Assembly (NCBI GenBank): GCA_020073005.1
Contig: JAIQFX010000035.1
Coordinates: 1-48,081, forward strand
Source of the DNA: Terriglobia bacterium
GTDB taxonomy: Bacteria; Acidobacteriota; Vicinamibacteria; Vicinamibacterales; CAVVIG01
DNA length: 48,081 bases
Reading direction: 5' to 3'
Part shown: in pieces, positions 1-8,441 of the stretch
Numbering within the stretch: position 1 is the first letter of the stretch
How the letters are laid out: the number at the start of each line of letters is the position of its first letter
Translations under genes and position numbers: made by a program
Notes under the pieces: generated by a model
Told to the model about the DNA's origin: nothing
Databases searched by the model: none
What the model saw: the letters and a program-made list of their open reading frames with translations, nothing else

Positions 1-155
1 CGCAGGATGAACTTCGCGCCGTTGACGTACACCGTGTGACCGGCGTTGTGGCCGCCCTGATAACGTGCGACGATGGAAAAATGGCGCGTGAGCATGTCGA
101 CGATCTTGCCCTTGCCTTCATCGCCCCACTGCGCGCCGAGAACGGTGAGATTCAT
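1..155 (-). CDS. purA: Adenylosuccinate synthetase, N-terminal part
   Basis: Cut by the left edge; the first 51 or so residues are visible. They begin [20 protein letters not shown] and continue through [12 protein letters not shown], the GTP-binding loop and IMP-binding segment typical of PurA. The enzyme joins IMP and aspartate with GTP hydrolysis to make adenylosuccinate in cytoplasmic AMP synthesis. The ATG is at 153-155, directly beside a 7-bp tandem repeat array that fills the gap to divergent hutH, so no ordinary promoter region is visible. The identity is secure; nothing can be said of the rest of the gene. Confidence 0.95.
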   Translation of the reverse strand, partial: MNLTVLGAQWGDEGKGKIVDMLTRHFSIVARYQGGHNAGHTVYVNGAKFIL

Positions 156-352
156 AATGGTCGTTGGTCGTTGGTCGTTGGTCGTTGGTCGTTGGTCGTT
201 GGTCGTTGGTCGTTGGTCGTGAGTCGTTGGTCGTGAGTCGTTAGTCGCCGGCCGGACTAAGATTCTACTCGGACTGACGACCAACGACTAACGACCAACG
301 ACTAACGACTAACGACTAACGACTAACGACCAATGACTGACGACTACTGATC
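156..352. repeat. Heptanucleotide inverted tandem array
   Basis: The whole purA-hutH gap is a period-7 array. Positions 159-214 are eight perfect GGTCGTT units, followed by five degenerate ones to 249. A 26-base spacer follows, then ten AACGACT/AACGACC units at 276-345 in reverse-complement sense. The two arms could fold into one long hairpin or cruciform. The start codons of purA (155) and hutH (353) lie within 8 bases of the arms. Confidence 0.95.
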
Positions 353-1876
353 ATGATCTCGCTTGACGGCTCCTCACTCACGATTGAGCAACTGCTCGCG
401 ATCGCCGACCGAGGCGAACCGGTCGCGCTGTCTGCCGACGCGCGAGACCGCGTGCGTGCGTCCCGGGCGGTCGTCGATCGGCGGGCGCAGAGCGCCGAAC
501 CGGCGTACGGCATCAACACCGGCTTCGGCTCCTTCGCGGACGTGAAGATCGCGCCGGGCGAGCTCGAAACCCTGCAGCTGAATCTGCTGCGGAGTCACGC
601 GGCCGGGCTCGGCGATCCGCTGCCGGCGCGCACCGTGCGCGCGACGATGGCGCTGCGCGCGAACGTGCTGGCGAAGGGCTTTTCGGGCATCAGCGTCGAG
701 ACCCTCGACGCGCTCATTGCGCTCCTCAACGCCGGCGTGCATCCTTCTGTACCGTCGCGCGGCTCGGTCGGCGCGAGCGGCGATCTCGCCCCCCTCGCCC
801 ATCTGGCTCTGGTGCTGATCGGCGAAGGTGACGTTCTTCCAGCCACCCGCCACCAGCCACCGATCTCGGGCGCGGACGCGTTGAAACGCGCCGGACTCAC
901 ACCCATCACACTCGGCCCAAAAGAGGGCCTTGCGCTCATCAACGGCACCCAGCCGTCGACGGCCGTGCTTGCGCTGGCGCTGGCGGGCGCCGAGCAACTC
1001 ACGCGCGCCGCGGACATCGCCGCCGCGCTGTCCATCGACGCGCTGCGCGGGTCGATCCATCCCTTCGAGGCGCGCATCCACGAGGCGCGACCATTCGCCG
1101 GACAGCAGATCTCGGCCGCCAACATCGAGCGGCTCATGCGCGGCAGCGGCATCAACCAGTCGCACGAGCACTGCGGCAAGGTCCAGGACGCCTACTCGCT
1201 GCGCTGCGCGCCCCAGGTGCACGGGGCCGCGCGCGAGGCGCTGCGATTCGTGCGCGAAACCGTCCAGGTCGAGGCCAACAGCGCGACCGACAATCCGATG
1301 GTGTTCGCCGATTCTGGCGACATCGTGTCCTGTGGCAACTTCCACGGCGCGCCGATCGCCATCGCCGCCGACCTTCTGGCCGCCGCGATCGTCCCGCTGG
1401 CCACGATCAGCGAGCGCCGGACCGATCGGCTCGTCGATCCGACGCTCAGCGGGCTCCCGGCGTTCCTCACCAGGGACGGCGGACTCACGTCCGGGCTCAT
1501 GATGGCGCAGGTCACGGCCGCCGCGGTCGCCTCGGAACTCAAATCGCTCGCGCATCCGGCCGGTGTCGACACGATCCCGACGTCGGCGAACAAGGAAGAC
1601 CACGTCAGTATGAGCATGACGGCCGCGTTGAAGGCCGATCGGGCCGTCGGACGCGCGCGCGAAGTGCTCGCGATCGAAATTCTATGTGCATGTCAGGCGA
1701 TCGACATGCTCGCGCCGCTCGCGACGTCGCCGATGCTCGCGCGCGTCCACGCGCTCGTGCGATCGCGCGTGAAAACACTCGTCGACGATCGCGCGCCGGC
1801 GCCCGATATCGTCGCGATCACGGAATTGATCGCGACCGGCGCCGTTGAGAACGCGTGCGAGGCGCGAGTCAAGTGA
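353..1876 (+). CDS. hutH: Histidine ammonia-lyase
   Basis: Deaminates L-histidine to trans-urocanate, the first step of histidine degradation, in the cytoplasm. The 507 residues are the normal HutH length. The signature GSVGASGDLAPLAH lies near residues 137-150; its Ala-Ser-Gly (141-143) would cyclise to the MIO electrophile. YGINTGFG (about 52-59) and the SATDNPMVF segment are also family hallmarks. The ATG at 353 follows immediately after the heptamer array. Three heptamer-like units (agccacc, cgccacc, agccacc; 841-861) lie in frame and encode ATRHQPP in a loop where the family is variable. hutU follows 61 bases downstream. No hutI, hutG or hutF is in the window. Confidence 0.97.
   Translation: MISLDGSSLTIEQLLAIADRGEPVALSADARDRVRASRAVVDRRAQSAEPAYGINTGFGSFADVKIAPGELETLQLNLLRSHAAGLGDPLPARTVRATMALRANVLAKGFSGISVETLDALIALLNAGVHPSVPSRGSVGASGDLAPLAHLALVLIGEGDVLPATRHQPPISGADALKRAGLTPITLGPKEGLALINGTQPSTAVLALALAGAEQLTRAADIAAALSIDALRGSIHPFEARIHEARPFAGQQISAANIERLMRGSGINQSHEHCGKVQDAYSLRCAPQVHGAAREALRFVRETVQVEANSATDNPMVFADSGDIVSCGNFHGAPIAIAADLLAAAIVPLATISERRTDRLVDPTLSGLPAFLTRDGGLTSGLMMAQVTAAAVASELKSLAHPAGVDTIPTSANKEDHVSMSMTAALKADRAVGRAREVLAIEILCACQAIDMLAPLATSPMLARVHALVRSRVKTLVDDRAPAPDIVAITELIATGAVENACEARVK
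841..861. repeat. Three heptamer units inside hutH
   Basis: agccacc, cgccacc and agccacc are read in frame as ATRHQPP, about residue 164 of HutH. Twenty-one bases equal seven codons, so the frame is kept. The period and style match the intergenic 7-bp arrays elsewhere in the window, but three units are few and could be chance. Confidence 0.5.
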
Positions 1877-1895
1877 AATATTTTTCATTTTCAAA

Positions 1896-1924
1896 TTGAC
1901 AACGTTCGCGCCGCTTCCTTAGTG
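1896..1924 (+). promoter_or_regulatory. Possible sigma-70 promoter for hutU
   Basis: TTGACA (1896-1901), a 17-base spacer and TTAGTG (1919-1924) lie in the AT-rich hutH-hutU gap, 14 bases before the hutU ATG. The -35 box is perfect and the -10 box weak. Readthrough from hutH is equally possible. Confidence 0.45.
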
Positions 1925-1937
1925 TCTACCTTTCTTC

Positions 1938-3608
1938 ATGGCCACCGCGACCCGCGTCGTTCGAGCGCCGAGAGGCACGTCACTCACCTGCAAGGGCTGG
2001 CCGCAGGAAGCCGCACTCCGGATGCTGATGAACAACCTGGACCCGGACGTCGCCGAACGGCCCGACGATCTCATTGTCTACGGCGGATCCGGCAAGGCCG
2101 CGCGCAATTGGGAGTGTTTCGACGCGCTCGTCCGCTCGCTCACCTCGCTTGAACACGACGAAACCCTCCTCGTGCAGTCCGGAAAGCCCGTCGGCATCTT
2201 CCAGACGCATCCCGGCGCGCCGCGCGTGCTGATCGTCAACGCGATGCTCGTGCCCGCGTGGGCGACCTGGGACAATTTCCGCGAGCTCGAGCACCGCGGC
2301 CTGACGATGTACGGGCAGATGACGGCGGGCAGCTGGATCTACATCGGCAGCCAGGGCATCGTGCAGGGCACTTACGAAACCCTTGCGGCCGTCGGACGCC
2401 GGCATTTCGGGGGATCGCTGGCCGGCCGGCTGTTCGTGTCCGCAGGCATGGGCGGCATGGGCGGCGCGCAGCCGCTCGCGGCCGCGATGAACGGCGCCGC
2501 GGCGCTCGTCATCGAGGTGGACCCGCAGCGCATCGCCCGGCGGCTGGCCACGAAATACCTGGACGAAGCGACCGACAGCCTCGATGACGCGCTCGCGCGC
2601 GTCGAGCGCTGGAAACGCGGACGCGTCGGCCGATCGGTCGGCCTGCGCGCCAACGCGGCGGACGTGCTGCCCGCGCTCGTCGAGCGCGGTGTGATTCCTG
2701 ACGTCCTGACCGACCAGACGTCGGCGCACGACGCGTTGAACGGCTACGTCCCGAACGGCCTGCCGCTCGACGACGCCATCCGCCTGCGCGAACGCAACCC
2801 GCAGGACTACATCGCGCGGTCGATGGCGGCGATGGCGACGCACGTGCGCGCGATGCTGGACCTGAAGCAGCGCGGCGCCGTCACGTTCGACTACGGCAAC
2901 AACATCCGGATGCAGGCCCGCCAGGCCGGCGTCGCGAACGCGTTCGACATTCCGGGATTCGTTCCCGAGTACATCCGGCCGCTGTTCTGCGAGGGCAAGG
3001 GCCCGTTCCGCTGGGCCGCGCTCTCGGGCGATCCCGGCGACATTCGCGTCACCGACGAGGCGGCGCTCGAGATGTTCGGGCACGACGAGGCGCTCGCGCG
3101 TTGGATCAAGCTCGCGCAGGATCGCGTCGCGTTCCAGGGCCTGCCCGCGCGCATTCTCTGGCTCGGCTACGGCGCGCGCGCGCGCTTCGGCCTCCGTCTC
3201 AACGAGCTCGTGCGTGAGGGACGCGTCAAGGCGCCGATCGTCATCGGCCGCGATCATCTGGACACTGGATCGGTCGCGTCGCCCACGCGCGAGACCGAAG
3301 GCATGATGGACGGCAGCGACGCCATCGCCGACTGGCCGATCTTGAACGCCCTGCTCAACGCGTCGGCCGGCGCGACCTGGGTCTCCGTGCACCACGGCGG
3401 CGGCGTCGGGATCGGCTATTCCCTGCACGCCGGCATGGTCATCGTCGCCGACGGCACGCTGGACGCCGACGAGAAGCTGGAGCGCGTCCTGACCTGCGAC
3501 CCTGGAATTGGCGTCGTGCGCCATGCCGACGCCGGCTATCCCACCGCCATTGCCACGGCGGATCGACAAGGACTCCGAATGCCGATGCGTGAGGACCGCG
3601 CATGCTGA
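1938..3608 (+). CDS. hutU: Urocanate hydratase
   Basis: Hydrates urocanate to imidazolone propionate using tightly bound NAD+, the second step of histidine breakdown. The 556 residues are full length. Visible hallmarks are the early [11 protein letters not shown] block, the NAD-binding glycine-rich [18 protein letters not shown] near residue 170, and [20 protein letters not shown]. The C-terminal block reads [14 protein letters not shown], where urocanases normally have [10 protein letters not shown], so the cysteine regarded as the active-site residue is leucine here (residue 407). The fold and NAD site look intact, so this is not a pseudogene on present evidence. The last 7 bases overlap the next gene. 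Confidence 0.95.
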   Translation: MATATRVVRAPRGTSLTCKGWPQEAALRMLMNNLDPDVAERPDDLIVYGGSGKAARNWECFDALVRSLTSLEHDETLLVQSGKPVGIFQTHPGAPRVLIVNAMLVPAWATWDNFRELEHRGLTMYGQMTAGSWIYIGSQGIVQGTYETLAAVGRRHFGGSLAGRLFVSAGMGGMGGAQPLAAAMNGAAALVIEVDPQRIARRLATKYLDEATDSLDDALARVERWKRGRVGRSVGLRANAADVLPALVERGVIPDVLTDQTSAHDALNGYVPNGLPLDDAIRLRERNPQDYIARSMAAMATHVRAMLDLKQRGAVTFDYGNNIRMQARQAGVANAFDIPGFVPEYIRPLFCEGKGPFRWAALSGDPGDIRVTDEAALEMFGHDEALARWIKLAQDRVAFQGLPARILWLGYGARARFGLRLNELVREGRVKAPIVIGRDHLDTGSVASPTRETEGMMDGSDAIADWPILNALLNASAGATWVSVHHGGGVGIGYSLHAGMVIVADGTLDADEKLERVLTCDPGIGVVRHADAGYPTAIATADRQGLRMPMREDRAC

Positions 3609-4804
3609 CCCCGCGACTGACCCTGGCCCGCCGCGTCGCCGCGGCGCTGGACGCTTCTCCGTCGCGCATTCCCGTGTTGCTCGGGGGATGCGGAAGCGGA
3701 CGCACGACGCTGCTGCATCAGCTGCGCGAGCGCATCGGCCGCACGTCAGCGCAACACGTCGACGTCGAACGGACGGCGTCGACGCCCGAACGTTTCCTGC
3801 GCGCCGTCACGTCGGTCTCGCCGTTTCCGTTCACGGATCCGTCCGCGCCTGGCACGACGGGCGCGCGCGCGGCGTTCGACGCGACGCTCGCCTTCTTCGG
3901 GCGCGCGAAGACCGCGGCGAGCGAGCCGGCGACGTTCCTGCTCGACGAGTTCCTCGAGCTGCGCACCTTCGAGAGCTTCCCGGGCCTGCGCCGCGTGCAG
4001 CACGATCTCATCGACGGCCTCGCGGCCAGCGGCAACCGCTTCGTCCTCACGAGCCGCTACGTCGCGCGCGCGCTGCGGCTGCTGCGCGATCGATCGGCGC
4101 GCTTCGAAGTCATTCACATGCCGCCCCTCACCGTGGAGGACACGGCCGACATCCTCGGCCCGACGGGCGCGCCCATCGCGTCCGAACGCGGGGACGGCGA
4201 CTATCTCGCGCGCACCGTGCAGAGCCTGGCGGACGGCCGTCCCGTGTACGTGCGCGCGCTGGCCGACGAGCTCGCCGGCATGCGCGGGCATGGCGGACCG
4301 GGCGCCGGCGCGGCCGCGGGTCCTGGCGTCAGCGATCCCGTCGGCGCGCTCGCCGCGCTGCTCGCGCCCGACGGCCGGCTGGCCCGGCAGTGCTGCTTCT
4401 CCTACGAGCTGCGCCTCCACCGCGCGCGCGGCTACGGCGCGCTGAAGGCGATCCTCGAAATCCTCGCCGAGGAGGAAGGGCTGACGCTGACCGAGATCTC
4501 GCAGCGCATGCAGCGCACGCCCGGCTCGACGAAGGACTACCTGTCGTGGCTCGAGGACGTCGACCTCGTGACGTCGCGGCAGAAGCGCTACAGCTTCACG
4601 GATCCGCTGCTGCGCGTCTGGGTGCGGCTCTACTGCCGCGCGTCGGCGCCGAGCGAAGACGACCTCGCGCGCGAAGTGCATCGCTACGCGCTGCCGCGCC
4701 TGCCGCAGCCCCCGCAGGACGTTGCACCGCCGCCCAAGCCGCACACGGAACCGGCGTTCGCCATGGCGGGCGGGGCGGGATCCGGGATCATCGAGATCGA
4801 CTAG
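3602..4804 (+). CDS. AAA-type ATPase with winged-helix tail
   Basis: A 400-residue protein resembling the archaeal-ATPase/ORC-like STAND group. A P-loop-like GGCGSGRTT lies at 28-36 and a Walker B strand FLLDEF at 112-117. A sensor-type [13 protein letters not shown] follows near 145. The C-terminal part (about 280-340) has helix-turn-helix spacing ([22 protein letters not shown]) and ends in [15 protein letters not shown], typical of this family. The Walker A lysine is arginine (R34), so ATP hydrolysis may be weak or absent. The ATG overlaps hutU by 7 bases, implying translational coupling. Its role is unknown; a regulatory function in the hut operon would be a guess. Confidence 0.75.
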   Translation: MLTPRLTLARRVAAALDASPSRIPVLLGGCGSGRTTLLHQLRERIGRTSAQHVDVERTASTPERFLRAVTSVSPFPFTDPSAPGTTGARAAFDATLAFFGRAKTAASEPATFLLDEFLELRTFESFPGLRRVQHDLIDGLAASGNRFVLTSRYVARALRLLRDRSARFEVIHMPPLTVEDTADILGPTGAPIASERGDGDYLARTVQSLADGRPVYVRALADELAGMRGHGGPGAGAAAGPGVSDPVGALAALLAPDGRLARQCCFSYELRLHRARGYGALKAILEILAEEEGLTLTEISQRMQRTPGSTKDYLSWLEDVDLVTSRQKRYSFTDPLLRVWVRLYCRASAPSEDDLAREVHRYALPRLPQPPQDVAPPPKPHTEPAFAMAGGAGSGIIEID

Positions 4805-4814
4805 AGTTGGACGC

Positions 4815-5531
4815 GTGACACGCGTCGGACGTGTGGCGTCCGGCTTCAGCCGGACCCTGATCATCACGATCCTTGCCTCAGCCTGCTCGCATCCAGCCGC
4901 GCCTACGCCCTCGTCGGCCCCGATCGACGTCCTTCCGTATCTCCTCGGCGACGCCGCACTCTGGCCGCGCGGCGGCAGCCACTACCAGAATCAGATCGTC
5001 GATCTCGCGCGGCGCGAAGTCTGCTGGCTGAAGTACGGCAACCCGCGCCGCTTCGAATGCTGGCGCTGGGACGATCAGTACATCTATCACGCCGTCGACC
5101 ACGCGCTCGACGGCGACAGCAACGAGTCCTATCACTTCAGCGACGGCCGATGGCTGCCCCGTTATCTTCCCGCCGGCGCGTCGGCGATGGCGCCGTGGAC
5201 GATCGATCTCCCAGACAACCAGATCGTCTGGTACGACGCCGCGTGCAACGTCGATCCGGCGCGCTCGCGCGGGTTTCCGTACAGGCAGCGCGCGTGGCTC
5301 GAGCCGCGCGTCGACGCCGGCAGCGACCTCGGCGCGCGCCAGACGCTCATGCTGCAGTACGAGCCGTACGATCCCGCGGCGCCGGCCGCGGCGACGTTGC
5401 CGGAGCGCTACTACTTCGGACTGGGCGCGGGCTGGTACGAGTGGGAGCGCGCGGGCTTCATCGATCTCTTCAACCGCGTCGGCGGTCCGCAGATCTCGAT
5501 GAACCGCAGCGTCTGGTGCGGAGCGCCGTAA
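4815..5531 (+). CDS. Putative lipoprotein, unknown function
   Basis: A 238-residue protein of no family I recognise. The chosen GTG start gives a short basic stretch, a hydrophobic core (LIITILASAC) and a lipobox cysteine near residue 24, so it is probably an outer- or periplasm-facing lipoprotein. A later GTG at 4833 would shorten the basic region. The mature part is rich in Trp and Tyr (KYGNPRRFECWRWDDQYIYH; WYEWERAGFIDLFNRVG) with several Cys, consistent with a compact carbohydrate-binding or hydrolase-like domain, but that is speculation. The basic region of the signal peptide (VASGFSRT) is encoded by a GTCCGGCTTCAGCCGGAC palindrome found at two other places in the window. Confidence 0.7.
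   Translation: MTRVGRVASGFSRTLIITILASACSHPAAPTPSSAPIDVLPYLLGDAALWPRGGSHYQNQIVDLARREVCWLKYGNPRRFECWRWDDQYIYHAVDHALDGDSNESYHFSDGRWLPRYLPAGASAMAPWTIDLPDNQIVWYDAACNVDPARSRGFPYRQRAWLEPRVDAGSDLGARQTLMLQYEPYDPAAPAAATLPERYYFGLGAGWYEWERAGFIDLFNRVGGPQISMNRSVWCGAP
4838..4855. repeat. REP-like palindrome B, copy 1
   Basis: GTCCGGCTTCAGCCGGAC, an 18-base imperfect palindrome. The same 18 bases occur at 14387-14404 and 21123-21140. Here it encodes part of the signal peptide of the lipoprotein. Confidence 0.9.
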
Positions 5532-5564
5532 GAGTTGCCGCGCGAGGCTTCAGCCGAGCGTCAT

Positions 5565-5588
5565 GGCTCGCCTAAAGGCTCGCCCTAC
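5565..5588 (-). repeat. Repeat family A (GGCGAGCC element)
   Basis: On the minus strand this reads GTAG, GGCGAGCC, TTTA, GGCGAGCC. The same element is at 15146-15170 and, in tandem, at 35961-36094. The TAG stop of the leftward gene at 5585 lies inside it. Confidence 0.85.
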
Positions 5589-6808
5589 TGGACGGCGGCA
5601 ACCAGTGGATGCAGCATCGCGACCGGGCTCGTCACGGCGCCGACGGGCACCGGCGTCGCGACGAAGTGCTGATACACCGTCAGGCTGAGCCGCGTCTGCG
5701 GCTGCGCGGGCGCGAAGCGGTACGACATCTGGCCGTCGCCGTCGACTGAGATCGTGTACGTCCCCGCCTGTTCGCCGAACCCGCCGATCGCGAACGCGAT
5801 CGCTTCTTTCGCGTCCTGGATGTGGCCCCAGCCCTCGGCGATCGCGGGCCGTGCGCCATTCGATCGTTCGGCGACCGCTTCCTGTCCTTTCGCGCCGCTG
5901 CGAATCTGCCACGATGCCGCCCCTGGGGACGCCGACGTCGACGACGTCGGCGTCGCAGGGCCAGCGATCTGCGTCAGCGTCGCGCGCTCGGTCGCGCTGC
6001 GAAGGAAGCCGTAGCTCCAGCTGCCGGTCCCGAAATCCCACGTCCGCGGAAACGCGCCGAAGGCGAGCGGCGTGTGGAACGAGATCTCGCGCACGCGCCT
6101 GCCTGGATCCTCGATCGTCGTCGTCACCTTCACCCACGTCTTGCTGTTCGGCATTTCGGCGAGGACCGTGAACGGCGCGCGCGTGTCGCCGACCGACACG
6201 CGGCCCGAGTACTTGATGACGACGTAGAGCGGACCGCGCCTGATCACTTCCGCTTTCAGCCCATCGGCGTCGCTGGCGTCATGCGACGCGCCGGCGGCAT
6301 CGAGCAGCGCGAAGCCGTTCAATCCCTGCCCGATGTCTTCCTGGCGGTACTTGGCCGAGAGCAGCAGCGGCGAGGGCGCCGTGTTGAAGCGCACGTTGCC
6401 GACCTGAATCGCCTCCGGCGTCTCGGTGACGGACAACCCGCGCCCGACGGCTTCCGCGTTCACGCCGTCGCCGTACTCGAGCTGCGCCGTCGTCTCCTCG
6501 CCAGGTCCCACGCTCGCGTTGAAGTCGACGGCGAGCGATCGCACCGATCCGTCCGGCCACGCCGACTCGACGCTCACCTGCACGGGCACTTCGGCGCCGT
6601 TGATCATCAGGCGCGCGTGGCTCGCGTCGCCTAGCGCGCCTCTCTCGAACGGGACGCGCGCGTTCACGGGATACGCCGATCGCCGGATGCCGGCGGTTTC
6701 CCGGACGCGGATGGCGACGGTCCTGCGCGTCTGGCCCGTGGCGCCAGCCGTGAACGACGCCGCGAGCGCCGCGATCAGGCACGCGAGGCTCGAAACGTGT
6801 CGACGCAT
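5585..6808 (-). CDS. Secreted RIFT-barrel-like protein
   Basis: A 407-residue protein with a Sec signal peptide (basic MRRH, hydrophobic core, probable cleavage after residues 22-25). The region from about 30 to 270 resembles the N-terminal beta-barrel of PcRGLX/YetA-type proteins (exo-rhamnogalacturonan lyase-like): ETAGIRRSAYPVNARVPFERGAL, GAEVPVQVSVESAWPDGSVRSLAVDF and GPLYVVIKYSGRV. No later catalytic domain follows, so it is either a stand-alone barrel or a shortened relative. The stop codon is inside repeat A. It diverges from the next gene with only 47 bases between starts. Carbohydrate binding is inferred from the family resemblance only. Confidence 0.55.
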   Translation of the reverse strand: MRRHVSSLACLIAALAASFTAGATGQTRRTVAIRVRETAGIRRSAYPVNARVPFERGALGDASHARLMINGAEVPVQVSVESAWPDGSVRSLAVDFNASVGPGEETTAQLEYGDGVNAEAVGRGLSVTETPEAIQVGNVRFNTAPSPLLLSAKYRQEDIGQGLNGFALLDAAGASHDASDADGLKAEVIRRGPLYVVIKYSGRVSVGDTRAPFTVLAEMPNSKTWVKVTTTIEDPGRRVREISFHTPLAFGAFPRTWDFGTGSWSYGFLRSATERATLTQIAGPATPTSSTSASPGAASWQIRSGAKGQEAVAERSNGARPAIAEGWGHIQDAKEAIAFAIGGFGEQAGTYTISVDGDGQMSYRFAPAQPQTRLSLTVYQHFVATPVPVGAVTSPVAMLHPLVAAVQ

Positions 6809-6855
6809 GGCGCCATCCTACCGCACGCGCGCCGCCCTTGATATGATCCCGCGCG

Positions 6856-8313
6856 TTGCCTTCCCCGCCACACGCCCATTCAGACGCGACGTCCTCGAAC
6901 GAGCGCTCGCTCGCCGTCCTGGTGACCGTGCTGGCGGCGGCGTCCCTGCCGGCGCTCGTCCGCATCGCGCGCGTGATCCCGCTGCGCGTGTCGCTCGACG
7001 TGAACGAAGGATGGAACGCGTATCAAGCCGTCGCCGCGTTCGCGGGCGATCTCTATCCGCATCCGGCGCGCTTCTTCTTCAACAACTACCCGCCGCTCTC
7101 GTTCTACGTCGTCGGCGCGGTGGCGCGGGTCGTCGGCGATCCGATCGTCGCGGGCCGATCGATCGGGCTCGTCATGTTTCTCGCGCTCGGCGTCATTGCC
7201 GCGCTGGCCGCCAGGCAGATGCGCTGCACGCGGACCGAGGCGGCGTTTGGCGCGGCGATGTTCGTCGCGACGACCCTGGCGCTGAGCCACTACGTGGGCA
7301 TGAACGATCCGCAGTTCCTCGGCCAGGCGGTCACGACCGCCGCCGTGCCGTGCCTGCTCCCCGAGCCGCGCTCGTGGCGCCGGTTGTGGCTCGCGGCGGC
7401 GTGCCTGTCGGCGGGCATCTTCATCAAGCACAACCTCGTCGCGCTTCCGCTCGCGGCCGTCGCGTGGCTGTGGATCAGCGATCGCGTCGCCGCCCGCCGG
7501 CTGATCGTCTGCGGGAGCGTCTTCGCGATCGCGGGAGCGGCGCTCTGCCTTCTGCTCTTCGGACGCGGGTTCGTCGATGCGCTCGATGCGCCGCGCGCCT
7601 TCTCGACGGCTGTCACCGTTCGCGCGTTCTTCAGATGGATCGTGCGCGTCCCGGTGTTCCTGGCCGCGCTCGCCGTGTTGTTGCGACGGTTCCCGCGCGA
7701 TCCGCACGTCGCGTTCTGCGCGTGGTACGCCGGGCTCGCGTCGATCCTCGGCCTGTGGTTCGTGGGCGGCGACGGCGTCGACTGGAATGTTCTGTTCGAG
7801 TCGAACTGGGCGTTCTGCCTCACGGCGGCGGTGGCATTGAACCGGCTGCCCGCGCGCGTGAGGATTGCGCTGGCGACGGCGTTCGCGCTGCTGCCGGCCA
7901 TCGCAGGGGGCCTCGCGCTTCGTCACGCGACGCTGGAGCCGGAATCGACGCTCCTGACCGCCGTAGCTTCAGCGAAGGCGGTCGCCGGCCGGGCGGATCG
8001 TGTCGCCGCGTTCGACGAAGCCATCGCGCTCGTCGCGCACGCGCAGGGACCCGCGTTGTGCGAGGACCTCGCGATCTGTTTCTGGGCCGGCCGGCCCGCG
8101 GAGGTGGACTTCGTCAACCTGCGGCAGCACGTGAAGGCGGGATCGCACGTCGACGAAGGACTCGTCTGGCTCCTCGATCGGCATGCCTACGCGATCGTGC
8201 AACTGAGCGCGATCGACGCGCTGCCGGGACCCAAGCTGCGTGAGGCGCTGCCGCGATCGTACGTGCTGGCTCAGCGCAGCCCGGCCGGTTTGCTGTTCGT
8301 GCCCAGAGACTGA
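6856..8313 (+). CDS. GT39-like membrane glycosyltransferase
   Basis: A polytopic membrane protein of 485 residues starting at TTG. After a first hydrophobic segment comes SLDVNEGWNAYQA, the Asp/Glu loop expected of GT-C fold enzymes such as dolichyl-phosphate-mannose or undecaprenyl-phosphate-sugar transferases. FFFNNYPPLSFYVVG follows, as is usual in these families. About ten further hydrophobic segments run to residue 370, and a soluble C-terminal part of about 110 residues completes the protein. The lipid-linked sugar donor and acceptor cannot be told. It has no sugar-pathway neighbours; the next gene encodes a secreted phosphoesterase. Confidence 0.65.
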   Translation: MPSPPHAHSDATSSNERSLAVLVTVLAAASLPALVRIARVIPLRVSLDVNEGWNAYQAVAAFAGDLYPHPARFFFNNYPPLSFYVVGAVARVVGDPIVAGRSIGLVMFLALGVIAALAARQMRCTRTEAAFGAAMFVATTLALSHYVGMNDPQFLGQAVTTAAVPCLLPEPRSWRRLWLAAACLSAGIFIKHNLVALPLAAVAWLWISDRVAARRLIVCGSVFAIAGAALCLLLFGRGFVDALDAPRAFSTAVTVRAFFRWIVRVPVFLAALAVLLRRFPRDPHVAFCAWYAGLASILGLWFVGGDGVDWNVLFESNWAFCLTAAVALNRLPARVRIALATAFALLPAIAGGLALRHATLEPESTLLTAVASAKAVAGRADRVAAFDEAIALVAHAQGPALCEDLAICFWAGRPAEVDFVNLRQHVKAGSHVDEGLVWLLDRHAYAIVQLSAIDALPGPKLREALPRSYVLAQRSPAGLLFVPRD

Positions 8314-8351
8314 CCACCACGCCGCGTCTGTCCTCCACCACCGGCCGCTGC

Positions 8352-8367
8352 GTCCGCAATCGCGGAC
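8352..8367. terminator. Small hairpin after the glycosyltransferase gene
   Basis: GTCCGC, AATC, GCGGAC forms a 6-bp stem with a 4-base loop 38 bases past the stop at 8313. It has no T tract, so intrinsic termination is uncertain. Confidence 0.3.
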
Positions 8368-8441
8368 AACGGCGACGGATTACCGGCACAACGTCCCGTC
8401 AATCCGCGCTGGAGTTGTGGCATCCGCTTTGGGTACGCGTG

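Noticed and set aside
156-352. CRISPR array
   Set aside because: The units are contiguous 7-mers without spacers and are arranged as an inverted pair; no cas genes are present.
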